Of a DNA stretch of 64,000 nucleotides, positions 52,093-61,894 are shown piece after piece (the first letter of the stretch is position 1; each line of letters begins with the position of its first letter). A model generated the notes under the pieces. That model was given only the letters and a program-made list of their open reading frames with translations, ran no database searches and was not told where the DNA came from. Source of the DNA: Dyella solisilvae (GTDB lineage: Bacteria > Pseudomonadota > Gammaproteobacteria > Xanthomonadales > Rhodanobacteraceae); the NCBI RefSeq assembly GCF_003351225.1, contig NZ_QQSY01000005.1, positions 1-64,000 of the forward strand. Reading direction: 5' to 3'. The translations under genes were made by a program, and so were the position numbers.

Positions 52093-54705
52093 GTGTTCAG
52101 AGCGATCCACAAAGGGCTGGTCTGGCTGGTCGATCGCAGCGATCGCCATTATCTCGTCGTGTTGCTGCTGGGCGCCCTGCTCCTGCTGATCAGTCTGTAC
52201 GCCGCATCGCATCGACTGAGCATCGACACCGATTCAGACCACCTGTTTTCGGAAAAGCTGCCATGGCGGCAGCAGAGCGAGGCCTTTGCCCGCCAGTTCC
52301 CGCAGTTCAGCGATACGCTTACTGTCGTGGTGCGCGCGCCGACGCCAGAAGAGGCGCGCATCGCGGCGCAGGCGCTCAACGAGAAGCTCAGGGCCGATCC
52401 CACGCACTTCCGCTCCTCCACCACGCCGGGCATCAGTCCGTTCTTCAACCGCCAGGGGCTGTTGCTGTTACCCCCAAAGGAACTGGAGAGCACCATCGGC
52501 AGCATGCTGCAGGCGCAGCCGCTGCTGGGGCCACTGGCGACCGATCCGACCGCGCGCGGCCTGTTCCATGGCCTGGACCTGATGGTCGAAGGCGTGCGGC
52601 GCGGCATGACCGAGGATCTGTCGTCCTATGACGCCGCGCTCGGCAACGTCGCCCACAGCATGGAGGACGCCATCAGCGGCCACGCGTCGCCACTGTCCTG
52701 GCAGGCCCTGCTGACGCCGCAACTGGTGGGCGCCAATGGCGGCCAGGAGTTCATCCTCATCCACCCCGTTCGCGACTTCACCGCGCTGCAGCCAGGTCGC
52801 GCCGCGACCGATGAGATGCTGCGCCTGGCCAACGCGCTGCCGGAAGTGAAGTCCGGGCGTGTGCGCATCAACTACACGGGTTCCGTGCCTCTGGCCGATG
52901 AGGAATTCGCCTCGCTCACTGATCGCGCCGTCCCCATCGCCGTCGGCAGCAGCGTGCTGCTCATCTTCTGGCTGATGCTCGCGCTTGGCTCGTGGCGCCT
53001 GATCGTGCCGGTGATCATCACGCTGGTGGCGGGGCTGATCTACACCTTTGGCTTCGCCGCGCTCGCGGTGGGTCGCCTCAATCTGGTGTCGGTGGCCTTT
53101 GCGGTGCTGTTCGTCGGGCTCGCGGTGGATTTCGGCATCCAGTTCGCCGTGCGCCTGCGCGCTCGCATGTTCAGCGAACGCAACTTCGATGACTCAATGC
53201 ACGAGACCGCCCATCGCGTGGTCAGCCAGATTGGCCTTGCGGCGCTCGCAACCTCCTGCGGCTTTCTGGCGTTCGCGCCGACCGATTTCACCGGCGTGGC
53301 CGAGCTGGGCATCATCGCCGGAGCCGGCATGCTGCTGGCCCTGCTGTGCACCCTCACCCTGCTCCCCGCGCTGCTGCGCCTGCTGTCCAAGAAGGAGCCG
53401 CACGCCGAGGTCGCCCTACCCGGCGGCGCCAAGGCGGACGCATGGTTGCAGCGCAATCGCAAGGGCGTACTGGCTGCGTTCGCGCTGATCGGCCTGGCCG
53501 GCTTGTGGTCCGCCATCACCATTCCATTTGACGCCAATCCACTGCATACCAAGCGCTCCGACACCGAGGCGATGCGCACGCTCACCTCGCTGATGGACGA
53601 CCCGAACACCAATCCCTTCACCATGGACATCCTGGTGAAAGACCTCGCTGCGACCCGCACCATCGGCGATCGGCTCGGCAAGCTGCCCGAAGTGGCCCAG
53701 GTGGTTTCCGGCGCCGACTTCGTACCCGCTCACCAGGACGACAAGCTTGAGCAGATCCAGCAGGCGTCGGACCTGATGTACGCGGTGCTCAACCCCGGCG
53801 AACGCCAGCCGACACCCAGCTACGCGGACATGCGCGCGGCAGCCAGGGACACCGCCGAAGGTATCGCCAGCGTGGCGGACAAACTGGACGCCAAGTCCCC
53901 GCTGCGCCGCATCGGCAAGGCGCTTGAGCAACTGGCGAAGGGGTCCGATGCACAGATGGCCACGGCCAACCAGGCGCTGACCCAGTTCCTGCCCTACACC
54001 CTGCATCAGCTGGCCGACTCGCTGTCCGCCGAGCGCATCACCATGGAAAACCTGCCCGACGAACTCAAGCGTGACTGGTTCACGCCCGATGGCCGCGTGC
54101 GTGTGCAGGTCACGCCGACGGCGAGCGCGCAAAAGACACAAGGGCTGCGGCGCTTCGTGCAGGCGGTGCAGCAAGTAGCGCCGGATGCCGCGGGATCGGC
54201 GGTGGACACCATCAAGGCCGCCGACACCATCCTGTCGGCGTTTCGCGAGGCGGCCGTGTACGCCACGCTCGCCATCGGTGTCGTGCTGATGCTGGTGCTG
54301 CGGCGCTTGCGCGACGCCGGCCTGGTGCTGGCCACGCTGCTGATGTCCGCGCTGCTCACCGCGTTGCTCGCGCGCATCGGCGGGCTCTCCATCAACTTCG
54401 CCAACATCATCGCGCTGCCCCTGCTGCTCGGCGTCGGCGTGTCCTTCAACGTCTACTTCGTGATGAACTGGCGTCAGGGCATGCAGTTGTTCCTGGGCTC
54501 GCCCACCGCCCGCGCTGTCCTGTTCTCCGCGCTGACCACGGGCACCGCATTCGGCAGCCTGGCGATTGCGCGCCACCCCGGCACGGCCAGCATGGGCATC
54601 GTGCTGCTGCTCAGCCTGCTGGCGGTGCTGCTATCCACGTTCGCCTTTCTGCCGGCCATGCTGTACTCGATCGGCCTGTGCCAGGCGCCCGACAAGCCTC
54701 ACTGA
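52093..54705 (+). CDS. hpnN: hopanoid RND transporter HpnN
   Basis: 870 residues using the GTG at 52093, which has AGGAGAG eight to nine bases upstream; the ATG at 52033 is in frame but has no ribosome site. MMPL/RND architecture: helix 1 (about 17-38), a large periplasmic domain, helices 2-6 around PVIITLVAGLIYTFGFAALAVGRLNLVSVAFAVLFVGLAVDFGIQF, a second periplasmic domain with DTEAMRTLTSLMDDPNTNPF, and a final helix bundle with PLLLGVGVSFNVYFVMNW. HpnN moves hopanoids from the inner to the outer membrane. End of the shc-hpnG-hpnN run; copC follows after 28 bases. Confidence 0.92.
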   Translation: MFRAIHKGLVWLVDRSDRHYLVVLLLGALLLLISLYAASHRLSIDTDSDHLFSEKLPWRQQSEAFARQFPQFSDTLTVVVRAPTPEEARIAAQALNEKLRADPTHFRSSTTPGISPFFNRQGLLLLPPKELESTIGSMLQAQPLLGPLATDPTARGLFHGLDLMVEGVRRGMTEDLSSYDAALGNVAHSMEDAISGHASPLSWQALLTPQLVGANGGQEFILIHPVRDFTALQPGRAATDEMLRLANALPEVKSGRVRINYTGSVPLADEEFASLTDRAVPIAVGSSVLLIFWLMLALGSWRLIVPVIITLVAGLIYTFGFAALAVGRLNLVSVAFAVLFVGLAVDFGIQFAVRLRARMFSERNFDDSMHETAHRVVSQIGLAALATSCGFLAFAPTDFTGVAELGIIAGAGMLLALLCTLTLLPALLRLLSKKEPHAEVALPGGAKADAWLQRNRKGVLAAFALIGLAGLWSAITIPFDANPLHTKRSDTEAMRTLTSLMDDPNTNPFTMDILVKDLAATRTIGDRLGKLPEVAQVVSGADFVPAHQDDKLEQIQQASDLMYAVLNPGERQPTPSYADMRAAARDTAEGIASVADKLDAKSPLRRIGKALEQLAKGSDAQMATANQALTQFLPYTLHQLADSLSAERITMENLPDELKRDWFTPDGRVRVQVTPTASAQKTQGLRRFVQAVQQVAPDAAGSAVDTIKAADTILSAFREAAVYATLAIGVVLMLVLRRLRDAGLVLATLLMSALLTALLARIGGLSINFANIIALPLLLGVGVSFNVYFVMNWRQGMQLFLGSPTARAVLFSALTTGTAFGSLAIARHPGTASMGIVLLLSLLAVLLSTFAFLPAMLYSIGLCQAPDKPH

Positions 54706-54733
54706 TTCCCCTCATACCCTGCTGGAGCCAACC

Positions 54734-55105
54734 ATGCGTCGTTGCCGCCGATTCGTGATCCTCTCCCTGGCCGTTGCCGCCGCCGTCGCCAGCGTCGGAG
54801 CCAGCGCCCATGCCGTCCTGCTCGACAGTACGCCGAAGGCCCATGGCGCCCTGCCTGCCGGCCACACACAGGTGGTGCTCAAGTACAACAGCAAGATCGA
54901 CCAGGCCCGTTCACGCCTGGTGCTGGTGGCGCCCGACCACAGTGAAACGACGCTGGCGATCACCGCCGACGGCGACAAGCCCAACGAACTGGACAGCACG
55001 GCCGACCTCAAGCCCGGCAACTACACCCTTCACTGGCAGGCGCTTGCGCTGGACGGCCACCTCACCCGCGGCGACCTGCCCTTCACCGTCACGGCCGCCC
55101 CGTAA
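54734..55105 (+). CDS. copC: copper-binding periplasmic CopC-like protein
   Basis: 123 residues from the ATG at 54734 (TGGAG upstream). The signal peptide ends ASAHA, and the mature protein opens HAVLLDSTPKAHGALPAG: the N-terminal His copper ligand of CopC is present after cleavage. The rest is the usual Ig-like barrel with ARSRLVLVAPDHSE, LKPGNYTLHWQALALDGHLTRGDLPFTV; the Asp-Gly-His of DGHLTRG is the second copper motif. It binds copper in the periplasm and hands it to CopD. Sits 28 bases after hpnN and 45 before copD. Confidence 0.9.
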   Translation: MRRCRRFVILSLAVAAAVASVGASAHAVLLDSTPKAHGALPAGHTQVVLKYNSKIDQARSRLVLVAPDHSETTLAITADGDKPNELDSTADLKPGNYTLHWQALALDGHLTRGDLPFTVTAAP

Positions 55106-55150
55106 CACCCAATCGCGAACTCGATCGCCGCCTGACCACCGGGGGATGCC

Positions 55151-56806
55151 GTGGCCCTGCTTGTCGACCTCTTCGCGTACCTGAGCGTCATCCTGCACGG
55201 ACTGGTGATCGTGGCCCAGTCGATGATGCTGGGTGGTTTGCTGTTCCTGTGCTTCCTGTTGCACCCGCTGTCGTCGTTGCTGCCCGACGGGGGCGCGCTC
55301 GAGCAACGCGTGCTCCGTCTTACCCGCTGGAGCGCTGCCGGGCTGTTTCTCGCCGAGCTGGCCGCCACGGCGCTGCAGGTGACGGCATTGATGAGCACCG
55401 TCGGCCTGCCATTCTCCAACGTGATGCAGGCGTCGTTTGCGCTTTCCGGCAGCGCGAAGATCGCCTGCGCGCTGGTTATCGCCCTGTGCCTCAACCGGCG
55501 CACGCTCGCTCGCCCCGTCGCACGCACAGCGCTGCTGCTTGTCGGCTTTCTGACGCTGGTCGCCGCCACCATGACCACGCACGCCTTCGCGCGCATGGAC
55601 CACAACGCCTTGCTTTTGGTGGTGGCGGGCCTGCACCAGTTTGGCGCGGCCATCTGGATCGGCGGTATACCCAGCTTCGTGCTGGTGCTTCGCCACCTGC
55701 ATGATGGCCAGGGCCTGGCGCAGGTCGGCTCACGCTTTTCGCGCATGTCGATGCTCGGCGTGGCGTGCATCCTGGCATCCGGCGTGATCATGTGCGTGTT
55801 CTATATCGGCGACGCCCAGGGCTTCTATGGCACGGCTTACGGCGTCATGGTCAGCGCCAAGATCGCCATGTTCCTGGCTTTGCTGGTGCTGGGCCTTGGC
55901 AACTTCACCGTGACCGAACGCCTGCGCCAGGGACGCGATGCGCCGGTGCTCCGGATGAGGCGCTTCGCCGAAGTGGAAATCGGCATTGGCTTCACGATTT
56001 TCTTTGCCGCCGCCTCGCTCACCTCGGTGCCGCCGGCAATCGACCTCACCAGCGATCGCGTGACCCTGCACGAGATCGCAGTCCGCAATGCGCCCGCCTG
56101 GCCACGCTTCCATTCGCCCGACCACGATGCGCTGGCGATCTCGCAACTGCAGGTGCAACTGGATCGGGAGGCTGCGCACATGCAGATGGCGGCGCCGGCC
56201 GCCACCGTGCCGGGCTCGGGCGAGCCGCCACCGCGCAACGCTCAGGACATCGCCTGGTCCGAGTACAACCATCACTGGGCCGGTGTCTTCGTGGTGCTGA
56301 TCGGACTGCTGGCCCTGCTCAACCGCGCCGGCGTCGGGTGGGCACGGCATTGGCCACTGCTGTTCCTGCTGCTGGCCGGTTTCCTGCTGGTGCGATCCGA
56401 CCCGGAAGTGTGGCCGCTGGGTCAGGAAAACTGGTGGGCGGCATGGCGTGACGTGGAAGTGACACAGCACCGCCTCTTCGTTCTGCTGATCATCCTGTTT
56501 GGCGTCTTCGAGTGGTCGGTGCGGACGGGCCGGCTGCGCAGCGAACGCGCCGCGCTGGTGTTTCCGCTGCTCGTCGCGGTGGGCGGCGCCATGCTGCTGA
56601 CCCACAACCACCAGATCGCCAACGTAAAGGATCAACTGCTGGTCGAGCTGACCCACACGCCATTGGCCCTGGCCGGCGTGGCGGCCGGTTGGTCACGCTG
56701 GCTCGAGCTGCGCCTGCCCGGCCGTGGCGGCAGGATCGCGGGCTACGTGTGGCCTGCGTGCTTCCTGCTGATCGGCCTCATCCTGCTGTGGTATCGGGAG
56801 GCGTGA
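55151..56806 (+). CDS. copD: CopD-like copper membrane protein
   Basis: 551 residues from a GTG at 55151 (GGGGGATG upstream). About 12-14 hydrophobic segments; the N-terminal 290 residues are the CopD core with LHGLVIVAQSMMLGG, HAFARMDHNALLLVVAGLHQFGAAIWIGGIPSF and SRFSRMSMLGVACILASGVIM. The Met/His-rich helices carry copper. A second region of about 250 residues (from DRVTLHEIAVRNAP) with its own helices and HNHQIANVKDQLLVELTHTPLALAGV is extra compared with plain CopD of about 300 residues, so it is a long or fused form. Copper import or export through the inner membrane with CopC. Confidence 0.85.
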   Translation: MALLVDLFAYLSVILHGLVIVAQSMMLGGLLFLCFLLHPLSSLLPDGGALEQRVLRLTRWSAAGLFLAELAATALQVTALMSTVGLPFSNVMQASFALSGSAKIACALVIALCLNRRTLARPVARTALLLVGFLTLVAATMTTHAFARMDHNALLLVVAGLHQFGAAIWIGGIPSFVLVLRHLHDGQGLAQVGSRFSRMSMLGVACILASGVIMCVFYIGDAQGFYGTAYGVMVSAKIAMFLALLVLGLGNFTVTERLRQGRDAPVLRMRRFAEVEIGIGFTIFFAAASLTSVPPAIDLTSDRVTLHEIAVRNAPAWPRFHSPDHDALAISQLQVQLDREAAHMQMAAPAATVPGSGEPPPRNAQDIAWSEYNHHWAGVFVVLIGLLALLNRAGVGWARHWPLLFLLLAGFLLVRSDPEVWPLGQENWWAAWRDVEVTQHRLFVLLIILFGVFEWSVRTGRLRSERAALVFPLLVAVGGAMLLTHNHQIANVKDQLLVELTHTPLALAGVAAGWSRWLELRLPGRGGRIAGYVWPACFLLIGLILLWYREA

Positions 56807-56825
56807 TTTCGACGCCGCGGCAGGC

Positions 56826-57758
56826 TCAATAGACTCGGTGCACAACCATGTCCGCCAACCCATGCAGATGCGCAGCCCGCGCGCCCAGTGGCGCAAGGGC
56901 GTCGCGCGCGCGCTCACCGAGCTGTCCGGCGAGCGCGCGCGCCGCGTCCAGACCTAACAGCGAGACATAGGTCGGCTTGTGGTCCTGTGCATCCTTGCCA
57001 GGTGTCTTGCCCAGCGTGGCCGCATCGGTGGTCACGTCCAGCACGTCGTCCACCACCTGGAACGCAAGGCCCAGTGCGCGCTGGTAGTCGTCGAGAGCGT
57101 GGTGTAGCCCCGGTTCGATCGGCGAAACACCGCAGTGCGCCCCCATCAACACCGCCGCGCGCAACAAGGCGCCGGTCTTCATGCGGTGCATGCGCTCGAG
57201 CTCCTCGCGCGGCAAGCTCAGGCCGACGCTGGCCAGGTCGATGGCCTGGCCGCCAACCATGCCCAGCGAACTGCTGGCGTGCGCCAGCTCGTGCAACAGG
57301 GCGAGCTTCTGCTCGGCGCTGCCGGACAGCTCGCCGATCACCACGAACGCCTGCGCCTGCAGTCCATCGCCCACCAGGATGGCCGTGGCTTCGCCGTAGC
57401 GCACGTGCACGGTGGGCTGGCCGCGCCGCAGCAGGTCGTTGTCCATCGCCGGCAGGTCGTCATGCACCAGCGAATAGGCATGGATCATCTCGATCGCGCT
57501 GGCGGCGCCATCCAACAAGCGTGGATCGGCATCCACCAGTTCGCCCGCCGCATGGCACAGCAACGCCCGCAGCCGCTTGCCGCCGCCCAGCGTGGCGTAG
57601 CGCATGGCCTCGTGAAGCGCGCAAGGGAAGACCTCCACCGAGGGCAGCAATGCGCCCAACGCGCACTCCACGCGCTGCAGGATCCGCGGCATCCATGCCT
57701 GCAGTGGTTCGGCGCCTGTGGTGGGCGGATCAGGCCAAAACTGGACTGCTTCGCTCAT
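56826..57758 (-). CDS. ispA: farnesyl diphosphate synthase
   Basis: 310 residues reading leftward; GATCGGAGGTCGTC precedes the ATG. Both Asp-rich motifs are present: HDDLPAMDND (first) and DDVLDVT (second), with GGGKRLRALLCHAAGEL and GGQAIDLASVG. The bulky residue pattern before the first motif (EMIHAYSLVHDDLP) fits C15 product enzymes. It supplies farnesyl diphosphate to squalene synthase. It faces copD and follows the ferredoxin reductase gene on the - strand, with a tiny coupled frame between them. Confidence 0.93.
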   Translation of the reverse strand: MSEAVQFWPDPPTTGAEPLQAWMPRILQRVECALGALLPSVEVFPCALHEAMRYATLGGGKRLRALLCHAAGELVDADPRLLDGAASAIEMIHAYSLVHDDLPAMDNDLLRRGQPTVHVRYGEATAILVGDGLQAQAFVVIGELSGSAEQKLALLHELAHASSSLGMVGGQAIDLASVGLSLPREELERMHRMKTGALLRAAVLMGAHCGVSPIEPGLHHALDDYQRALGLAFQVVDDVLDVTTDAATLGKTPGKDAQDHKPTYVSLLGLDAARALAGQLGERARDALAPLGARAAHLHGLADMVVHRVY

Positions 57759-57770
57759 GACGACCTCCGA

Positions 57771-57857
57771 TCAAGGGATGGCGACTCGCACGATGCGAGC
57801 CATGGATACGCAATCGGCATAACCGACGTTGAAGCCGAGGCAGGTGCGCTTGCTCAT
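57771..57857 (-). CDS. possible 28-residue coupled small ORF
   Basis: Reading leftward, an ATG at 57855-57857 overlaps the stop of the reductase gene as ATGA, and the stop lies 12 bases before the ispA start. The product begins MSKRTCLGFNVGYADC and ends MARIVRVAIP. Position and coupling are those of a translated linker between two genes; no homologue is known to me. It may just be a ribosome hand-over device. Confidence 0.35.
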   Translation of the reverse strand: MSKRTCLGFNVGYADCVSMARIVRVAIP

Positions 57858-58630
57858 CGCTCGACGAAGGCCCGCTCAATGACGTAATCGCCCGGCTCAC
57901 GCGTGCGCGGCGACGCGCGAAACCCGCGCCCGTCAAGCAAGGCGCAGGCGTCGTCGAGCATGGCCGGGCTTCCACACAGCATCACGCGGTCCGTGCCGGG
58001 ATGCATTGGCGGCAGTCCTGCGTGCTCGCACAGGCGTCCGTCGACGATGGCGTCCGTGAGGCGCCCGCGATGCCGGAACGGCTCGCGCGTCACGCTCGGG
58101 TAGTACACCAGCTTCTCGCGCACCAGTTCGCCCACGTACTCATGCTGCGGCAGCGTCTGTTCGATGTACTGGGCATAGACCAGGTCGCTGGTGCGGCGCA
58201 CGCCATGGGCAAGCACCACCCGATCGAAGCGCTGGTAGGTCTCCGGGTCGCGCACGATGCTCAGGAACGGCGCGAGGCCGGTGCCGGTGCCGAGCAGGTA
58301 CAGGTGCTTGCCCGGCCTAAGGTCGTTGAGCACGAGGGTGCCGGTGGGCTTGCGGCTGACGATGATCGGGTCGCCGGGCTTGAGGTGTTGCAGGCGCGAG
58401 GTCAGTGGACCTCCCGCCACCTTGATGCTGACGAATTCCAGGTGTTCTTCGTAGCTGGCGCTGGCGATGGAATAGGCGCGCAGCAGCGGCTTGCCGTCCA
58501 CCTCCAGCCCGAGCATGACGAAGTGTCCGCTGTCGAAGCGAAAGCCCGGGTCACGGGTAGTGCGGAAACTGAAAAGCGTGTCGTTCCAGTGATGCACATC
58601 GATCACGTACTCCGTCGCCAAAGCCACCAT
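57854..58630 (-). CDS. fpr: ferredoxin-NADP reductase
   Basis: 258 residues reading leftward from the ATG at 58628-58630; the frame is open 17 codons earlier and the ribosome site is weak. FAD-binding RAYSIASASYEEHLEFVSIKVAGGPLTSRLQHLKPGD, the NADP loop LLGTGTGLAPFLSIVRDPE, and GSPAMLDDACALLDGRGF with C-terminal YVIERAFVER match the bacterial Fpr subfamily. It passes electrons between NADPH and ferredoxin or flavodoxin and could supply radical SAM enzymes such as HpnH and HpnJ; that link is inferred from location only. Confidence 0.9.
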   Translation of the reverse strand: MVALATEYVIDVHHWNDTLFSFRTTRDPGFRFDSGHFVMLGLEVDGKPLLRAYSIASASYEEHLEFVSIKVAGGPLTSRLQHLKPGDPIIVSRKPTGTLVLNDLRPGKHLYLLGTGTGLAPFLSIVRDPETYQRFDRVVLAHGVRRTSDLVYAQYIEQTLPQHEYVGELVREKLVYYPSVTREPFRHRGRLTDAIVDGRLCEHAGLPPMHPGTDRVMLCGSPAMLDDACALLDGRGFRASPRTREPGDYVIERAFVER

Positions 58631-59224
58631 CACAGCCACCGTTGGAAAGTGAGGAGATGTGTTGCGAGCGGCTGGCCCCAAGCTGCAAACGTGGCCAGAC
58701 TGTGGCCTCGACGCGTGACCACACCGCCTTCGTACAAGCTGCCCGCAGCGTCGTCAATCCTTCGCGAAACGATCCGGAGACTGGTTCACGCGATCACGTC
58801 GGACTCACATGGCGCTTGCTAGCGCAACAACATGACTGCGGCATCGCGTCGCGACTCGCATGAACGATGCCTTGAAGATCCGGCGAGTCGGGTTGAAGCG
58901 GATCGCCGCCATCCCCATGCCTATGGATGCCGAACGAATCGACGGACTGCCAAGCATGCAAGGTCCCGCCTGAGGCGAAGACCCGGCGGGGCGATTCACG
59001 CGATGCGTGATCCAGCCGGGTTGCCGCCAGTGAGTTCCGTCGACATGCTTTCGGGGCAGTGCTCGTCCGGCGTCCCTCCCACGTACAGGGTCTTGGCCCA
59101 TCGGGCGGATGCCGGGCTTTCATAGTCACAACCAATGACTCCAATCTCAACAATCAATTGGATCAATGGTGTCAAACCCCGTAACGTTCCTACATCACCA
59201 ACCACAACCAACGGAAAAACACCG
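58631..59224. other. spacer and ahpC promoter region
   Basis: No gene accepted in about 590 bases. The right part holds an OxyR-like site (59122-59158) and the ahpC leader. Confidence 0.5.
59122..59158 (+). promoter_or_regulatory. OxyR-like binding site upstream of ahpC
   Basis: ATAG-N7-CAAT-N7-ATCT-N7-CAAT, with exactly seven bases between each tetramer. This follows the four-half-site OxyR motif (ATAG, CTAT, ATAG, CTAT with 7-base gaps) with variations in three tetramers. It lies 67 bases before ahpC, a classic OxyR target. Confidence 0.55.
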
Positions 59225-59788
59225 ATGTCGTTGATCAATACCGAAATCAAGCCGTTCAAGGCCCAGGCTTACAAGGGTGGCCAGTTTGTTGAAGTGACCG
59301 ATGCCACGCTGAAGGGCAAGTGGTCCGTGGTGGTGTTCTACCCCGCCGACTTCACCTTCGTCTGCCCGACGGAGCTGGAGGACCTGGCCGACCATTACGA
59401 GCAGTTCCAGAAGCTGGGCGTGGAGATCTACGCCGTGTCGACCGACACGCACTTCGCCCACAAGGCTTGGCACGACACCTCGGATGCGATCAAGAAGGTG
59501 CAGTACACCATGGTCGGCGATCCGACCGGCGCGATCACCCGCAATTTCGACGTGATGATCGAGGAAGAGGGCCTGGCCCTGCGCGGCACCTTCCTGATCA
59601 ACCCGGAAGGCCAGATCAAGCTGTGCGAAATCCATGACAACGGCATCGGCCGCGACGCGTCCGAGCTGCTGCGCAAGGTGAAGGCCGCTCAGTACGTCGC
59701 CTCCCACCCGGGCGAAGTGTGCCCGGCCAAGTGGAAGGAAGGCGAGAAGACCCTCAAGCCGTCGCTCAGCCTGGTTGGCAAGATCTAA
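59225..59788 (+). CDS. ahpC: alkyl hydroperoxide reductase subunit C
   Basis: 187 residues from the ATG at 59225; the upstream in-frame codons have no ribosome site. Typical 2-Cys peroxiredoxin: peroxidatic Cys47 in [16 protein letters not shown], resolving Cys166 in [13 protein letters not shown]. It reduces hydrogen peroxide, organic peroxides and peroxynitrite and is recycled by AhpF. GC-rich hairpins separate it from ahpF, allowing ahpC to be made in excess. Confidence 0.97.
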   Translation: MSLINTEIKPFKAQAYKGGQFVEVTDATLKGKWSVVVFYPADFTFVCPTELEDLADHYEQFQKLGVEIYAVSTDTHFAHKAWHDTSDAIKKVQYTMVGDPTGAITRNFDVMIEEEGLALRGTFLINPEGQIKLCEIHDNGIGRDASELLRKVKAAQYVASHPGEVCPAKWKEGEKTLKPSLSLVGKI

Positions 59789-59808
59789 GTCCCCCGCTGT
59801 TGTATCCC

Positions 59809-59857
59809 GCGGCCCGCTGCATCGGGCCGCCCCGGACCCGGCGTCCTGCCGGGTCCG
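59809..59857. terminator. two tandem hairpins between ahpC and ahpF
   Basis: GCGGCCCG pairs with CGGGCCGC (59809-59830), and CGGACCCGGC with GCCGGGTCCG (59833-59857). No long T run follows, so this is more likely an attenuator or mRNA stabiliser than a full terminator. Confidence 0.6.
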
Positions 59858-59947
59858 TCTTCCGAATTCCAGGGCGTGCACGACATCCGGCAAAGACCGG
59901 GTGCAGGCGACGCTCACCCCGAATAAACCGATGGAGATGGAGTCATC

Positions 59948-61537
59948 ATGTTGGATGCCGATCTGAAACCCCAGTTGCAGGCCTACCTTGAAAAGGTCGT
60001 CCACCCGATCGAACTGGTGGCCTCCCTCGATGGCGGTGATAGCTCGCAGGAACTCAAGGGCCTGCTCGAAGACATCGCTCCGCTGTCGGACAAGATCACC
60101 CTGCGCCTCGATGGCGCCGACGCGCGCAAGCCCTCCTTCGCCATCAACCGCACCGGCACGGATGTCAGCGTCCGTTTCGCGGGCATCCCGCTGGGCCACG
60201 AGTTCACCTCGCTGGTGCTGGCCCTGCTGCAGGTCGGCGGCCATCCGCCCAAGGTCTCGCAGGAAGTCGTCGAGCAGGTGCGCAGCCTCGACGGCGACTT
60301 CCGCTTCGAGACCTTCATGTCGCTCTCCTGCCACAGCTGCCCGGACACCGTGCAGGCGCTGAACCTGATGAGCGTGCTCAATCCCAACATCAAGCATGTG
60401 GCGGTTGACGGCGCGCTGTTCCAGGACGAGGTCAACGAGCGCCAGGTGATGGCGGTGCCGACCGTGTACCTCAACGGCGAGTTCTTCGACACCGGCCGCA
60501 TGTCGGTCGAGCAGATCGCCGCCCGCCTGGACACCGGCGCCGGCGAGCGCGCCGCCGACAAGCTCAAGAACAAGGCCCCGTTCGACGTGCTCGTGGTGGG
60601 CGGCGGCCCGGCCGGCGCGGCGGCGGCGATCTACGCCGCACGCAAGGGCATCCGCACGGGTGTGGCGGCCGAGCGCTTCGGCGGCCAGGTGCTGGACACC
60701 ATGGCGATCGAGAACTACATCTCCGTGCCGTACACCGAAGGCCCGAAGCTGGCCGCGGCGCTGGAGCAGCACGTACACGAGTACGACGTGGACGTGATGA
60801 ACCTGCAGCGCGCCGAAAAGTTGATACCGACCGACCGCGAAGGCGGCCTGCATGAAATCGTGCTGGCCAACGGCGCTTCGCTGAAGGCGAAGACGGTGAT
60901 CCTCTCCACCGGCGCCCGCTGGCGCAACATGAACGTGCCCGGCGAGCAGGAATACCGCAACAAGGGCGTCACCTATTGCCCGCACTGCGATGGCCCGCTC
61001 TTCAAGGGCAAGCGCGTGGCGGTGATCGGCGGCGGCAACTCGGGCGTCGAGGCGGCGATCGATCTGGCCGGCATCGTGGGCCACGTCACCCTGCTCGAGT
61101 TCGACAGCAAGCTGCGTGCGGACGAGGTCTTGCAGCGCAAGCTGCGCAGCCTGCCGAACGTGGACGTGATCGTCAGCGCGCAGACCACCGAGGTGCAGGG
61201 CGACGGCCACAAGGTCACCGGCCTGGCCTACACCGACCGCAGCAGCGGCGAGAGCCGCCACGTCGCGCTGGAAGGCGTGTTCGTGCAGATCGGCCTGCTG
61301 CCCAACACCGAATGGCTCAAGGCCACGCTGCAGTTGTCGCCGCGTGGCGAGATCGAGGTCGACGCGCGCGGCGAAACCTCGGTACCGGGCGTGTTCGCCG
61401 CCGGCGACGTCACCACCGTCCCGTACAAGCAGATCGTGATCGCCGTGGGCGAAGGCGCCAAGGCTTCGCTGAGCGCCTTCGACTACCTGATCCGCCTGCC
61501 GGTGGAACAGGCGGAAGAGGAAATCGTCGCAGCCTGA
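59948..61537 (+). CDS. ahpF: alkyl hydroperoxide reductase subunit F
   Basis: 529 residues; GGAGATGGAGTC precedes the ATG. N-terminal tandem thioredoxin-like domain with [10 protein letters not shown] (Cys-x-x-Cys, about 129-132). FAD site [21 protein letters not shown], active-site [11 protein letters not shown] (Cys-x-x-Cys), NADH loop [19 protein letters not shown], and [32 protein letters not shown]. It passes electrons from NADH to AhpC. Full length and in the normal order after ahpC. Confidence 0.97.
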   Translation: MLDADLKPQLQAYLEKVVHPIELVASLDGGDSSQELKGLLEDIAPLSDKITLRLDGADARKPSFAINRTGTDVSVRFAGIPLGHEFTSLVLALLQVGGHPPKVSQEVVEQVRSLDGDFRFETFMSLSCHSCPDTVQALNLMSVLNPNIKHVAVDGALFQDEVNERQVMAVPTVYLNGEFFDTGRMSVEQIAARLDTGAGERAADKLKNKAPFDVLVVGGGPAGAAAAIYAARKGIRTGVAAERFGGQVLDTMAIENYISVPYTEGPKLAAALEQHVHEYDVDVMNLQRAEKLIPTDREGGLHEIVLANGASLKAKTVILSTGARWRNMNVPGEQEYRNKGVTYCPHCDGPLFKGKRVAVIGGGNSGVEAAIDLAGIVGHVTLLEFDSKLRADEVLQRKLRSLPNVDVIVSAQTTEVQGDGHKVTGLAYTDRSSGESRHVALEGVFVQIGLLPNTEWLKATLQLSPRGEIEVDARGETSVPGVFAAGDVTTVPYKQIVIAVGEGAKASLSAFDYLIRLPVEQAEEEIVAA

Positions 61538-61553
61538 TCCACGCCCCACACAG

Positions 61554-61594
61554 TCCCGCGGCCTCGCCACGTGCGAAGTCGCGGGATTTTTTTT
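61554..61594 (+). terminator. rho-independent terminator after ahpF
   Basis: TCCCGCG (61554-61560) pairs with CGCGGGA (61580-61586) and is followed by eight T residues (61587-61594). The 19-base loop is long but the T run is clear. Confidence 0.75.
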
Positions 61595-61894
61595 GCGCCA
61601 CGCACGCGCGTCAGCTCAAGCGGCGCAAGGCTTATAACCCAGCGTTTTAGTTACATGAGAAACGCTCATCTGCCGAACTCTTTCATTCGTTCACATCTCG
61701 GGTTTTCATAGAGCCACGGTTCGATACCCGCGCGTACGCACGCCAGGACGTCGAGCCATCAGGCGTCCCCACGCCTGACCCAGGGGATTCATTCCTTACG
61801 AACGCTGCCACTGGCGCGGGAGTCGTGCACTCCTGCCTGCGCATGGATGCGCCCGGCGTCAGCGACCCATCGTGCACCCTTCGAGAGGCGAGAT

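Noticed and set aside
59195-61570. 791-codon open frame antisense to ahpC-ahpF
   Set aside because: No ribosome site, His/Gly/Ala/Arg-rich composition typical of the complement of GC-rich genes; ahpC and ahpF are certain.
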